Shown here: positions 16,160 to 24,722 of the stretch, in pieces
How positions within the stretch are numbered: the first letter of the stretch is position 1
How the letters are laid out: each line of letters starts with the position of its first letter
Assembly: GCF_003611735.1 (NCBI RefSeq)
Contig: NZ_RAWG01000034.1
Span: 1-49,908, forward strand
DNA: 49,908 nucleotides
Source: Corallococcus sicarius
Lineage (GTDB): Bacteria; Myxococcota; Myxococcia; Myxococcales; Myxococcaceae
Direction of reading: 5' to 3'
Notes under the pieces: generated by a model
What the model was told of the DNA's origin: nothing
The model's input: only the letters and a program-made list of their open reading frames with translations
Databases searched by the model: none
Position numbers and translations under genes: made by a program

Positions 16160-16690
16160 CTACTGGCGGAACGCGGTGAACGGGCTGGCCACGCTGCACT
16201 TCTCCGCCGCGTCCCGGCTGTGGAAGGAGAGCCAGCCTGAGTAGCGCAACGGCTGGGTGGCGGTCCGCGCCTCCTCTGAAAAATCGCCCGTGACGGTGAT
16301 GGCAATCCCGGTGCCGTCCGGCGCCGTGGTCTCGGTCGAAAGCTGGAGGCTCGTGTTGGTCGACTCGTAGAGGGTGCCGGTCAGCCTGTGGTCGAGGAGT
16401 TGCCCGCTGACGTAGCCGCTGTTGCCCTCGCGCTCGATGACCAGCACCGAGGGCAGCGTCAGGCCCAGGTCCGAGCAGCTCCGCGGCACCGGGTTGTCCA
16501 TCACGAAACTCAGGGCGTACGTGCCCTGGATGTTACAGCCTTCTTCGCAGTCCGGGACGCTGCTGCTCCCACATCCCGGGTTGCCCATCCCGCTCCCCAT
16601 GGTCATCACGCCCACGGCCAGCAGCAGCGGGATGCGCAGGTGCTTGAAGGGGCGCGGGGGACGGACACTGCCGGTGGACACGTCGTGCAT
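16160..16690 (-). CDS. Lipoprotein of unknown function
   Basis: About 176 residues from ATG 16690; an ATG at 16729 is also possible. The N-terminus has basic residues, a hydrophobic core (LRIPLLLAVGVMTMG) and a cysteine in GNPGC that fits a relaxed lipobox. The mature part has three further cysteines and beta-type sequence (GTYALSFVMDNPVP, SGYVSGQLLDHRLTGTLYES). No family recognised. It is divergent from the PA14 lipoprotein gene at 16794, with about 100 bp between them. Confidence 0.7.
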   Translation of the reverse strand: MHDVSTGSVRPPRPFKHLRIPLLLAVGVMTMGSGMGNPGCGSSSVPDCEEGCNIQGTYALSFVMDNPVPRSCSDLGLTLPSVLVIEREGNSGYVSGQLLDHRLTGTLYESTNTSLQLSTETTAPDGTGIAITVTGDFSEEARTATQPLRYSGWLSFHSRDAAEKCSVASPFTAFRQ

Positions 16691-16793
16691 GGACGCAAGA
16701 ATACCCGGAATCACATGTTTGGGCGTCATGGCCCTTTTCTCGTGGATGGCGGCGACACAGGCTGACGGCTCCTTCTTCTTGAGTGGAGTCCTG

Positions 16794-18515
16794 ATGCGTC
16801 GTTTCTTTGTTTCACGTGCCCTGCTGGGCACGGTGGTGCTCGGCAGTCTGATGGCTTGCGGTCCTGCTTCGGAGCCTGTGGAGCCCGTGGAGTCCCAGGC
16901 GCCTGTCTCCCGTGCGCAGGGGCTGCTGACCTCGTCCAACGGGCTCGTCACGCTGGAGGCCGTGGGCACCGGCCGGCCCTACACCTTCGCCACTGCGCAG
17001 GTGGGCACGCAGCTCTACATCGACCGGGCGTACACCGTCACCGGCCTGTCCTCGCGGCTGCAGGGCGGGGTGCTGCTCCAGGCGGCGAATGACGACAAGC
17101 TCTACAGCGGCGCGTCGCAGGTGCAACTGCGGCTGAACTCCGCCGCCACCGTCTACGTGGCCATGGATCGGCGCAACACGGTGCTGCCAGCGTGGCTGGG
17201 CGACGGCACCTGGGCGCTCACCGACGAGGTGTTCGCCACCAACGACCCCTCCGCAACCACGACCAATTCCTCCACCCCGATGAAGGTGTACGTGAAGTCC
17301 GTGCCCACCGGGACGTTGGTGCTGGGCGGCGGCATGGCGTCCCCCGCGCAGGGCACCAACGCGCAGTACGCCGTCGTCATGAAGTTCGCCACGTCGGAGC
17401 CGGGCGTGGTGGCGCGCTACTTCCCCAACATCCGGATGCAGGGCGTGCCGGTGCTGCGCTACCTGTCCACCGTGAACCTGGATGCCGGGACGGCCGCGCC
17501 GGTGCCCGGCATCCCGGCGGACTTCTTCGGCGTGCGCATCGAGGGCTACGTCACGCCTGCCTTCACGCAGACGTACACCTTCCGCACCACCGCCAGCGGA
17601 GGGGCGCGCCTGTGGGTGAACGGCAAGCTCGTGGTGGATGACTGGTTCGAGCACGGCGCGGAGCAGCACACGGGCAGCATCCCGCTGGCGGCGGACATCC
17701 CCGTCAGCCTGGTGCTGGAGTTCTTCGACGCGGAGGCCGCGGCGGCGGCGCTGGTCCAGTGGCAGAGCCCGAGCCAGCCCTGGCAGACGATTCCCACGTC
17801 CCGGCTGCAGGCCCCGTCGCTGCCCCTGTCGCGCCCGCTGGGGGCCCACTGCACGGCGAGCACGCAGTGCCGCTCCAGCCTGTGCAGCGTGCACCCGGTG
17901 GGCAACGTCACCATCTGGAACGAAGGCGACGCGGTGTGCACGCCCGAGGTGCCCCAGGGGCAGCCCGGCGTGAAGGCCGAGTACTTCACCTCCGAGTTCC
18001 TCTACAACCGCGCCGTCGCGCGGCAGGAGAACTTCGTGGGGACCTTCTGGGGCGCCACGGCTCCAGCGCCCGGCGTGCCTGCGGACCGCTGGTCCGCGCG
18101 CTGGTCCGCCACCCTCACGGCGCCCGCCACCGGCACGTACACCCTGCGCACCAACACCGAGGACGGCGTGCGGCTGTGGCTGGACGGCGCGCTGCTCGTG
18201 GACGACTGGATGGAGGCGGAGGGCGGACAGACGCACGACGTCGCGGTGTCGCTGGGCGCCGGCAGCGCGCACTCGCTGGTGATGGAGTTCTTCGAAGGCT
18301 ACGGCAACGCCCACGCCCAGCTGTCGTGGACGGGTCCGGGCATTCCCTGGCAGACCATCACCACGGCGCTCACCACGCCGCCGGACTTCACGTGCCGGCC
18401 GCTGGGCTCGCAGTGCCGCTCCAACGAGGACTGCTGCGGCGCCTATTGCTCCGTGTACCCGGTGGGCAACGTGACCATCTGGAACGAAGGCGCCACGGTG
18501 TGCAGCCCTCGGTAG
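16794..18515 (+). CDS. Lipoprotein with two PA14-type domains and two Cys-knot-like segments
   Basis: Exported lipoprotein of 573 residues. ATG 16794 gives a signal peptide ending in the lipobox LGSLMAC; the longer open frame upstream is antisense to another gene. About residues 30-195 form a beta-rich N-terminal domain. Two PA14 domains follow, each with the RLWV(N/D)G-(K/A)LLVDDW core and a Cys-rich tail of matching pattern (RPLGxxC...C...C.VxPVGNVTIWNEG...VC). PA14 domains bind carbohydrates, so a cell-surface glycan-binding role is likely. The domain-plus-tail unit is an internal duplication. It lies just upstream of the sigma54 activator region. Confidence 0.85.
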   Translation: MRRFFVSRALLGTVVLGSLMACGPASEPVEPVESQAPVSRAQGLLTSSNGLVTLEAVGTGRPYTFATAQVGTQLYIDRAYTVTGLSSRLQGGVLLQAANDDKLYSGASQVQLRLNSAATVYVAMDRRNTVLPAWLGDGTWALTDEVFATNDPSATTTNSSTPMKVYVKSVPTGTLVLGGGMASPAQGTNAQYAVVMKFATSEPGVVARYFPNIRMQGVPVLRYLSTVNLDAGTAAPVPGIPADFFGVRIEGYVTPAFTQTYTFRTTASGGARLWVNGKLVVDDWFEHGAEQHTGSIPLAADIPVSLVLEFFDAEAAAAALVQWQSPSQPWQTIPTSRLQAPSLPLSRPLGAHCTASTQCRSSLCSVHPVGNVTIWNEGDAVCTPEVPQGQPGVKAEYFTSEFLYNRAVARQENFVGTFWGATAPAPGVPADRWSARWSATLTAPATGTYTLRTNTEDGVRLWLDGALLVDDWMEAEGGQTHDVAVSLGAGSAHSLVMEFFEGYGNAHAQLSWTGPGIPWQTITTALTTPPDFTCRPLGSQCRSNEDCCGAYCSVYPVGNVTIWNEGATVCSPR

Positions 18516-18528
18516 GTCGCTGACGTTC

Positions 18529-18585
18529 GGCAAACATTGCCGACGATGGCAGGGATTGCCGTGGCGGGGACCGGCAGGCATTGCC
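18529..18585 (+). promoter_or_regulatory. Three tandem 13-bp palindromes (GGCARNNNTTGCC), probable activator sites
   Basis: Copies at 18529-18541 (GGCAAACATTGCC), 18548-18560 (GGCAGGGATTGCC) and 18573-18585 (GGCAGGCATTGCC). They lie 34-90 bp upstream of the -24 GG of a sigma54-type promoter, where an enhancer binding protein would bind. The same motif appears twice before the ADYC lipoprotein gene (24562-24594). The natural candidate for the bound protein is the sigma54 activator encoded at 18763. Confidence 0.7.
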
Positions 18586-18617
18586 GGCCCCACGTGCCTC
18601 CACGGGGAAGCGTGTCC

Positions 18618-18633
18618 TGGCACTCGCGTTGCT
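18618..18633 (+). promoter_or_regulatory. Sigma54 (-24/-12) promoter of the FHA-activator/kinase operon
   Basis: TGGCAC at 18618-18623 and TTGCT at 18629-18633, with exactly 10 bp between the GG and GC dinucleotides, a full consensus match. Transcription would start near 18644, giving a leader of about 120 nt before the ATG at 18763. The rest of the 18516-18762 gap holds only this promoter and the palindromes upstream of it. Confidence 0.75.
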
Positions 18634-18762
18634 TTGTCGGGGCCCATGCCGAAGCCCCCTGTGCGCGTCCATCCCCTGCTGGGGCTTCGGGGAGGAAGTG
18701 CCTCCAGCCCACCGCCGGGCTGTCCCCCCCGGCGTGAACGTGACAGCATGGGAGGTCGTCTG

Positions 18763-20598
18763 ATGTCCTCCCCCGTCCCCAACGCCCGTGACACGCGTCC
18801 TCTCGGAATGGGAGGGGCGGAGCCTCCAGACGCCGGTGCCGCCTACCTGCTGGTGATGGAAGGCGACTCCTCGTGGCGGTTCTCCCTGCCCGCCGAGGGC
18901 ACGGTGCTGGTGGGCCGGGATGCGCCGGCGGACCTGCTCCTGAGGGATGAGAGCGTCTCCCGCCGGCATGCGCGCATCCTCGTCACGGAGGAGGGGGCGC
19001 GCGTGGTGGACCTGGGCAGCCACAACGGGACGCTCGTGAACGGCCGTCCGGTGGAGGGGGCACATCTGCTCTTGTCCGGAGACGTGCTGTCCTTCGGCGC
19101 GGTGCTGGCGGTGGTGCGCGCCCGCGTGCGCCCCGTGGCGGCCCGGCGCACGCTGGAGTCCGAGCGGTTGATGGCGCACCTGCGCGAGGAGGTGGACCGC
19201 GCGCTGCGCTACAGCCGACCGCTGTCGGTGCTGGTGCTGGCGCTGCCGGAGCCCCTCACCGGAGGCCGGGACGCGGTGGAGGCGCTGCTGACGGCGGAAG
19301 CGGAGCCGGCGGAGGCGATGGGGTGGCTGGATGCCGCCCACCTGCTGTGCGTGCTGCCGGAGGTGTCCAGCGAGCCGGGAGAGGACGGGCTCGGCGAGCG
19401 CGTGGAGGCGCTGCTGGCGGCGTACCCCCAGGCCCGGCTGGGCACCGCGGCCTGTCCCACGGACGGCTGTGACGCGGACACGCTGGTGGCCGTCGCTCGC
19501 ACGGCGGCGCAGGTGGCGAAGCCGGGGCGTGCGGCGGCCGCGGCGGACGGGGCGACGCGGCTGGATCTGGCCGGGCGCATGGTGCTGGTGGCGGACCCCG
19601 CCATGTCCCAGCTCTACGCCCTGCTGCGCCGGCTGGCGGCCAGCGAGCTGCCGGTGCTGGTGTGTGGCGAGACGGGCGTGGGCAAGGAGAACGCGGCCTT
19701 CGCGGTGCACCACTGGTCGCGTCGCAGCGCCGGGCCATTCATCGCCGTGAACTGCGCCGCGCTCCCGGAAGGGCTCGTGGAGAGCGAGCTGTTCGGCAAC
19801 GAGAAGGGGGCCTTCACCGGCGCCACCACGTCGCGCGCGGGCCTGCTGGAGAGCGCGCAGGGCGGCACCGTCTTCCTCGACGAGGTGGGCGAGCTGCCCC
19901 TGTCCGCGCAGGCGAAGCTGCTGCGTGCGCTGGAGGTGCGGCGCATCACCCGCGTGGGCGATACGCGCGAGCGGCCCATCGACCTGCGGGTGGTGGCCGC
20001 CACGCACCGCGACCTGGAGGCGGAGGTGGTGGCCGGGCGGTTCCGGCAGGACCTGTACTTCCGCCTGGGCGCGGCCACGGTGTTGCTGCCTCCGCTGCGG
20101 GAGCGGCCCCGGGAGGTACCCCTGCTCGCGCGCGACTTCCTGGCCCGTGCCTGTCAGGCGCTCGGCCGGACGGAGCTGGTGTTGGCGTCGGACACGTTGC
20201 AGGCGCTGTCGCGCGATGCGTGGCCCGGCAACGTGCGGGAGCTGCGCAACCTCATGGACTTCGTCGCCGCGGCCGTGGTGGGGGACGTGGTGGATCCGCA
20301 CCACCTTCCTCCGCGCATGCAGGGGCGCAAGGGGGGCGCGACCGTGGCCAGGACGGAGGTCGCGCAGGAGAGTTCTTCGCCGGTGCTCGACGCGGAGGCT
20401 CCGGGCTCACGGTTGCCATTGGCGCAGGAGCTGCGGGAGCTGGAGCGCCGCCGCATGATGGAGGCGTTGGACGCGGAGGACGGCGTGCAGACGCGGGCCG
20501 CGGCGCGCATCGGCATGCCCATCCGGACGTTCTCGTTCAAGTTGAAGCAGCTCGGCGTGCAGGTCCGCCCCGGACGTCGGGGACCCACGCCCGAATGA
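18763..20598 (+). CDS. Sigma54-dependent activator with FHA and degenerate GGDEF domains
   Basis: Cytoplasmic enhancer binding protein of 611 residues. Start ATG 18763 has GGGAGG 7 bp upstream. Domains: FHA at about 27-115 with the phosphothreonine-binding residues G51-R52, S66-R-R-H69 and N88-G; a region at about 132-258 that reads like a GGDEF fold without the GGDEF signature (end segment RLGTAACPTDGCDADTL); AAA+ at about 270-510 with Walker A GETGVGKE (302-309), the sigma54-contact loop GAFTGA (349-354) and Walker B VFLDE; and a Fis-type helix-turn-helix at the C-terminus (AAARIGMPIRTFSFKLKQLG). Its stop overlaps the kinase start by ATGA. FHA domains bind phospho-threonine, so the kinase is the likely partner. 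Confidence 0.92.
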   Translation: MSSPVPNARDTRPLGMGGAEPPDAGAAYLLVMEGDSSWRFSLPAEGTVLVGRDAPADLLLRDESVSRRHARILVTEEGARVVDLGSHNGTLVNGRPVEGAHLLLSGDVLSFGAVLAVVRARVRPVAARRTLESERLMAHLREEVDRALRYSRPLSVLVLALPEPLTGGRDAVEALLTAEAEPAEAMGWLDAAHLLCVLPEVSSEPGEDGLGERVEALLAAYPQARLGTAACPTDGCDADTLVAVARTAAQVAKPGRAAAAADGATRLDLAGRMVLVADPAMSQLYALLRRLAASELPVLVCGETGVGKENAAFAVHHWSRRSAGPFIAVNCAALPEGLVESELFGNEKGAFTGATTSRAGLLESAQGGTVFLDEVGELPLSAQAKLLRALEVRRITRVGDTRERPIDLRVVAATHRDLEAEVVAGRFRQDLYFRLGAATVLLPPLRERPREVPLLARDFLARACQALGRTELVLASDTLQALSRDAWPGNVRELRNLMDFVAAAVVGDVVDPHHLPPRMQGRKGGATVARTEVAQESSSPVLDAEAPGSRLPLAQELRELERRRMMEALDAEDGVQTRAAARIGMPIRTFSFKLKQLGVQVRPGRRGPTPE

Positions 20599-23500
20599 GC
20601 CTTCCTCCCGGGCCGCGGCTGGAACCTCCTCGCGAGTTCGAGGAGTACCGATTGCTGCGCCCCCTGGGGCAAGGGGCCATGGGGCGGGTGTTCCTGGCGC
20701 ACGACACGCTGTTGGATCGGCAGGTGGCGGTGAAGTTCATCGCCACGCCCTCGGGCGGGCTGCCGGACGCGACAGCCCGTGCGCGCTTCTTCCAGGAGGC
20801 GCGCGCCATCGCCCGGCTCCAGCACCCGAACGTGGTGGCCATCCACCGCGTGGGCGAGGTGCGCGGCCAGCCGTATCTCGTGTCGGAGCTGATCCGGGGC
20901 GAGTCGCTCGACCGGCTGTCTCGGCCCGTGGAAGGGGGACAGGTGCTGCGGCTTGGCATCGACCTGGCGCGAGGGCTTGCCGCAGCCCACCGGAGGGGCA
21001 TCCTCCACCGCGACCTCAAGCCCGCCAACGCCGTGCTGTCGGAGGACGGCGAGGTGAAGCTGCTCGACTTCGGGCTCGCCGAGTGGAGCGTGGGGACGGA
21101 GCCCGCGGGGCCGCCGGAGATACTGCCGGAGATACTGGATGGGGCGTCCGTTGCCGGCACGGCGCGAGCCACCGCGGACGTCCGCCCGGTGGCCGCGGCG
21201 GCTGACACACGACCTCCTCACGTCGTGGCAGGGGCCCGCGCGACGCAAGACCTCCGGCCACGGCCCACCACGTCCTCCGCGCCCGGTGACGTGGAGCGCG
21301 CGCACGTCGGCGCCCGTGCAACCCGTGGCCATGACACTCCTGTTCCGGAGCACGTCGCGCTCGCGGGCACGCCGCTCTATCTGGCTCCGGAGCTCTGGCG
21401 CGGTGAAGCCGCGAGCCGCGCGAGTGACGTGTACGCGATGGGCGTGCTGCTCTACGAGCTGTGCGCGGGTGTCGCGCCCCACGAGGCTGTGCCCCTGGCG
21501 GACCTGGGCCGCGCGGTACGGGAGCAGCCTCCTCGTCCGCTCGCCGAGGTCGCGCCCTCGCTTCCTCCCGGGCTGGCCTCCGTGGTGGACCGGTGCCTGG
21601 CCGCGAACCCGGCCCACCGCTTCGCCTCCGGCGATGCGCTGCGGGAGGCCCTGGAAGCGCTGAGCCTCCCCGACCGTGCGGGCGCGCTGCCCACCGGCAA
21701 TCCCTACCGCGGGCTCCAGCCCTTCGAGGCCGCGCACCGCGGTGTCTTCTTCGGCCGCGAGAGCGAAGTGCGCGAGGTGCTGGACCGCCTGCGGGGCGAT
21801 GCCTTCGTCCTGCTCGCGGGGGACTCCGGCGTGGGCAAGTCGTCGCTGTGCCGCGCTGGCGTGCTGCCCGCCCTCGCCGCCGGAGCGGAGCCCGGGGAGC
21901 GCGGATCGTCTTGGGCCGTCGTCTCCTGCACGCCGGGCCGGCGCCCGCTGGAATCGCTGGTGGAGGCCCTGGCCCCGCTGCTCGACACGTCCGCGGAAGC
22001 CCTGCTCATCGCCGTGGAGACCGAGGAGAGCGGTGCCCTGGCGCGCGCCCTGCGCCGCCGTCCATCGAGCGCGCCCCAGGTGCTCCTCTTCGTGGATCAG
22101 CTCGAGGAACTCGTCACCTTCTCGGAGCCCGCCCAGGCGGCGCGTCTCTCGGAAGAGCTGGCCCTCGTGGTGCGCCGCGCTCCCCGGACGCGGGTGCTGG
22201 CCACCGCGCGCAGCGATTGTCTCACCCGGCTGGTGGCGCTGCCCGGCCTGGGCGAAGAGGTGCCCCGCGCGCTGCACCTGCTGCGGGCCCTGTCGGAGCA
22301 GGGGCTGCGCGAAGCGGTGGTCGGCCCGGCGCGCGCGCTCGGCGTGCGCTTCGAGTCGGCGGAGCTGGAGCAGTCGCTCGTCACCGCCGCGGCGCGCACG
22401 GACGGAGGCCTGCCGCTGTTGCAGTTCACGCTCGCCGCGCTCTGGGACGCCCGTGACCGGGAGCGGGCCCTCATCCCCGCCTCCGCGCTGGAGACCCTGG
22501 GCGGCGTCGAAGGCGCGCTGGCCCGTCACGCGGACGCGGTGGTCGCGCGGCTGCGGCCGGAGCAGCGCCCCCGCGCGCGTGAGCTGTTCCTGGAGCTCGT
22601 CACCCCTGAGGGCACGCGCCTGCGCCGCACCGTCACGGAGCTGCTGCGCGGCCCGGACGATGGCGCGGGCCGCGCGGTGCTGGAGGGGCTGGTCCAGGGC
22701 CGGCTCCTCACCGCGGGCGAGGCCGAGGGCGGCGAAGCCAGCTACACGCTCGCCCACGAAAGCCTGCTCACCGGCTGGGACACGCTGCGCGGGTGGATGG
22801 GCGAGGACGAACAACGGCGCGCCGTCCGTCACCGCCTGGAGCGCGCCGCCACCGAGTGGCAACGCCTGGGCCGACCCGTGGAGCTGCTCTACGCAGGGCC
22901 GCAGCTCGCCGAGGCCCACCACGCGGGGGCGCGGCCCGGAAGGTCGCAGGAGGCGGACTTCCTCGCCCGCTCGCGGCAGGTCGCCCGCCGTCGCCGCGCC
23001 GTGCGTTGGACGGGCGCCGTCGCGGTGCCCTTGGCCCTGCTGGGCGCGGTGGGCGTCACGCGCCTGCAGGCGAGGGCACAGCTGGAGGCGCGCATCACCC
23101 GCCAGCTCGCCGAGGCCCGAAGCCACGCCGACACCGCGCGCACGCAGGACGCGGAGGCGGAGCGGCTGCGCAAGGAGGCCTTCGCGCACTTCGACGCGCC
23201 CGGGCGCTCGAACCGGGAGGCCGCGGAGGGGGTCTGGTCCCGCGCCCTGGAGGTCGAGCGAAATGGGGAGGCGGACGCGCTGCGCGCCCTGGCCTCGCTG
23301 GAGACCGCGTGGGGCCTGGCCCCCGGCCGTGCCACCGTGAGGGACCACCTGGTGGACCTGCTCGCTTCGCGCGTGTCGCGAGCCACGCTCCACCAGCAGC
23401 CCGAGGTGCGCGAACAGTGGCTGACGCGCCTCGCCGCCTACGACGTCTCCGGGGCGCTCAGGGCAGGGCTGTCCGCGCCCGCGCGCATCCACCTCGTGGC

Positions 23501-24542
23501 CTCGGCGCCGGGGACGCGGGTGCGCCTGCTCGGCCCGGGACCGGAGGACGCGGCGTTGCCGGGACGCGAGCTGGGCACCGCGCCCCTGCGCGAGGCGGAG
23601 GTGCCTCCGGGCTCACACGTGCTCGTGTTGGAGGCCCCGGGCCACGCCCCCGTGCGCGCGCCCGTGATGTTGCGTCCCGGTGAAGTCCTCGCGTTGGACC
23701 TGAAGCTGCCGCCGTCTTCCGCGGTCCCCGAGGGCTTCGTCTACGTGCCGCCCGGCCGCTTCCTCCAGGGCGCATCGGAGAGTGAATACCTGCGACGGGC
23801 CTTCTTCTACGCGCCGCCCCTGCACGAGGTGGAGACGGGCGCCTACCTCATCGCCCGGCACGAGGTGACGTTCGGCGACTACATCGCCTTCCTCGCATCC
23901 CTGCCCGCGAAGGAGCGCTCCGAGCGCCGGCCCGGCAACCGCCACCGCATCACCGTGGTGGACCTGGTCGAGGAGCAGGACGGTCGCTGGCGTCTGGAGT
24001 TGAGCCCGGCCTCCGCGCACTACAGCGCGAAGGAAGGCGAGCCCGTGCGCTACGGGAAGCGCAACCGGCGCGCGGTGCAGGACTGGCGGCGCTTCCCCGT
24101 GTCCGCCATCTCCTACGACGACGCGCTGGCGTACGTGGCGTGGCTGGACCGCACCGGACGCGTGCCCGGCGCGCGCCTGTGCACGGAGCGCGAGTGGGAG
24201 CGCGCGGCCCGGGGCGCGGATGGACGCCGCTACCCTGGCGGTGACTGGCTGGGGCCGGACGACGCCAACGTCGACCTGACCTACGGCCGCGAACCCCTGG
24301 GCTTCGGCCCGGACGAGGTGGGCAGCCACCCGCGCTCGCGCAGCCCCTTCGGCGTGGACGACCTTGCCGGCAACGTCTGGGAGTGGACCCGCTCGGATGT
24401 GGTCCCCGACCAGCCCTCCGCGCAGGGCGGGAGCTGGTATCAGAGCGACCTGACCGCGCACGCCGCGAACCGGGACGTGGTGGAGCGCACCCTGCGCGAA
24501 GCGCTCCTGGGCCTGCGCGTCTGCGCGACGCCGCGCTTCTGA
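20595..24542 (+). CDS. Ser/Thr protein kinase - nSTAND NTPase - PEGA - FGE (SUMF1-like) fusion
   Basis: Very large membrane protein of 1315 residues, ATG overlapping the activator stop. The kinase domain spans about 18-355: GQGAMG loop, K47, HRDLKPAN (D140), DFG 158-160, APE 264-266. Between DFG and the LAGTPLYLAPE segment lies an unusual Pro/Ala-rich insert of roughly 90 residues (164-252). About 370-760 is an nSTAND1-type P-loop module (FFGRESEV, Walker A GDSGVGKS 409-416, LLFVDQLEEL). One membrane helix at about 803-822 follows, then a helical region, a PEGA-like domain (about 960-1040) and an FGE-sulfatase/SUMF1-type domain (1045-1315, NVWEWTRSD, GGSWYQSD). The kinase is cytoplasmic and the FGE-like part outside. 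It probably phosphorylates the FHA activator. Confidence 0.92.
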   Translation: MSLPPGPRLEPPREFEEYRLLRPLGQGAMGRVFLAHDTLLDRQVAVKFIATPSGGLPDATARARFFQEARAIARLQHPNVVAIHRVGEVRGQPYLVSELIRGESLDRLSRPVEGGQVLRLGIDLARGLAAAHRRGILHRDLKPANAVLSEDGEVKLLDFGLAEWSVGTEPAGPPEILPEILDGASVAGTARATADVRPVAAAADTRPPHVVAGARATQDLRPRPTTSSAPGDVERAHVGARATRGHDTPVPEHVALAGTPLYLAPELWRGEAASRASDVYAMGVLLYELCAGVAPHEAVPLADLGRAVREQPPRPLAEVAPSLPPGLASVVDRCLAANPAHRFASGDALREALEALSLPDRAGALPTGNPYRGLQPFEAAHRGVFFGRESEVREVLDRLRGDAFVLLAGDSGVGKSSLCRAGVLPALAAGAEPGERGSSWAVVSCTPGRRPLESLVEALAPLLDTSAEALLIAVETEESGALARALRRRPSSAPQVLLFVDQLEELVTFSEPAQAARLSEELALVVRRAPRTRVLATARSDCLTRLVALPGLGEEVPRALHLLRALSEQGLREAVVGPARALGVRFESAELEQSLVTAAARTDGGLPLLQFTLAALWDARDRERALIPASALETLGGVEGALARHADAVVARLRPEQRPRARELFLELVTPEGTRLRRTVTELLRGPDDGAGRAVLEGLVQGRLLTAGEAEGGEASYTLAHESLLTGWDTLRGWMGEDEQRRAVRHRLERAATEWQRLGRPVELLYAGPQLAEAHHAGARPGRSQEADFLARSRQVARRRRAVRWTGAVAVPLALLGAVGVTRLQARAQLEARITRQLAEARSHADTARTQDAEAERLRKEAFAHFDAPGRSNREAAEGVWSRALEVERNGEADALRALASLETAWGLAPGRATVRDHLVDLLASRVSRATLHQQPEVREQWLTRLAAYDVSGALRAGLSAPARIHLVASAPGTRVRLLGPGPEDAALPGRELGTAPLREAEVPPGSHVLVLEAPGHAPVRAPVMLRPGEVLALDLKLPPSSAVPEGFVYVPPGRFLQGASESEYLRRAFFYAPPLHEVETGAYLIARHEVTFGDYIAFLASLPAKERSERRPGNRHRITVVDLVEEQDGRWRLELSPASAHYSAKEGEPVRYGKRNRRAVQDWRRFPVSAISYDDALAYVAWLDRTGRVPGARLCTEREWERAARGADGRRYPGGDWLGPDDANVDLTYGREPLGFGPDEVGSHPRSRSPFGVDDLAGNVWEWTRSDVVPDQPSAQGGSWYQSDLTAHAANRDVVERTLREALLGLRVCATPRF

Positions 24543-24561
24543 CGAAGCACCCCCGCCCCAC

Positions 24562-24594
24562 GGCAGCCCTTGCCAGCCCCCGGCAAGACTTGCC
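24562..24594 (+). promoter_or_regulatory. Two 13-bp palindromes of the GGCARNNNTTGCC type
   Basis: GGCAGCCCTTGCC at 24562-24574 and GGCAAGACTTGCC at 24582-24594, 20 bp apart; a degenerate third copy may be at 24595-24607. This is the same motif found three times before the sigma54 activator gene. They end 77 bp upstream of the -24 GG of the next promoter, so they look like enhancer sites. Confidence 0.65.
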
Positions 24595-24670
24595 GGCCGG
24601 TCCTGCCAGCAAAGGCCCCCGCGGCGCTCGCCGGGCCTCCCTTCACGTCGTGAAGGCCGGGGGCGGGTCC

Positions 24671-24686
24671 TGGCACGCCGGCTGCT
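24671..24686 (+). promoter_or_regulatory. Sigma54 (-24/-12) promoter of the ADYC lipoprotein gene
   Basis: TGGCAC at 24671-24676 and CTGCT at 24682-24686, with 10 bp between GG and GC. One mismatch in the -12 box (CTGC for TTGC). The start point would be near 24696, about 27 nt before the GTG at 24723, which supports that start over the ATG at 24705. Confidence 0.65.
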
Positions 24687-24722
24687 CTAGCGTCCTCCAA
24701 CTCCATGAACGAGGTGCATCCC

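Noticed and set aside
18529..18585. The GGCARNNNTTGCC palindromes read as sigma54 promoters
   Set aside because: GG and GC are only 8 bp apart in them; sigma54 needs 10. They fit binding sites instead, and a true 10-bp element lies downstream.
20154..23492. Minus-strand open frame of about 1100 codons
   Set aside because: Antisense to the kinase fusion, which has all catalytic motifs; the shadow product is Arg/Gln/Gly/Ala-rich without motifs.
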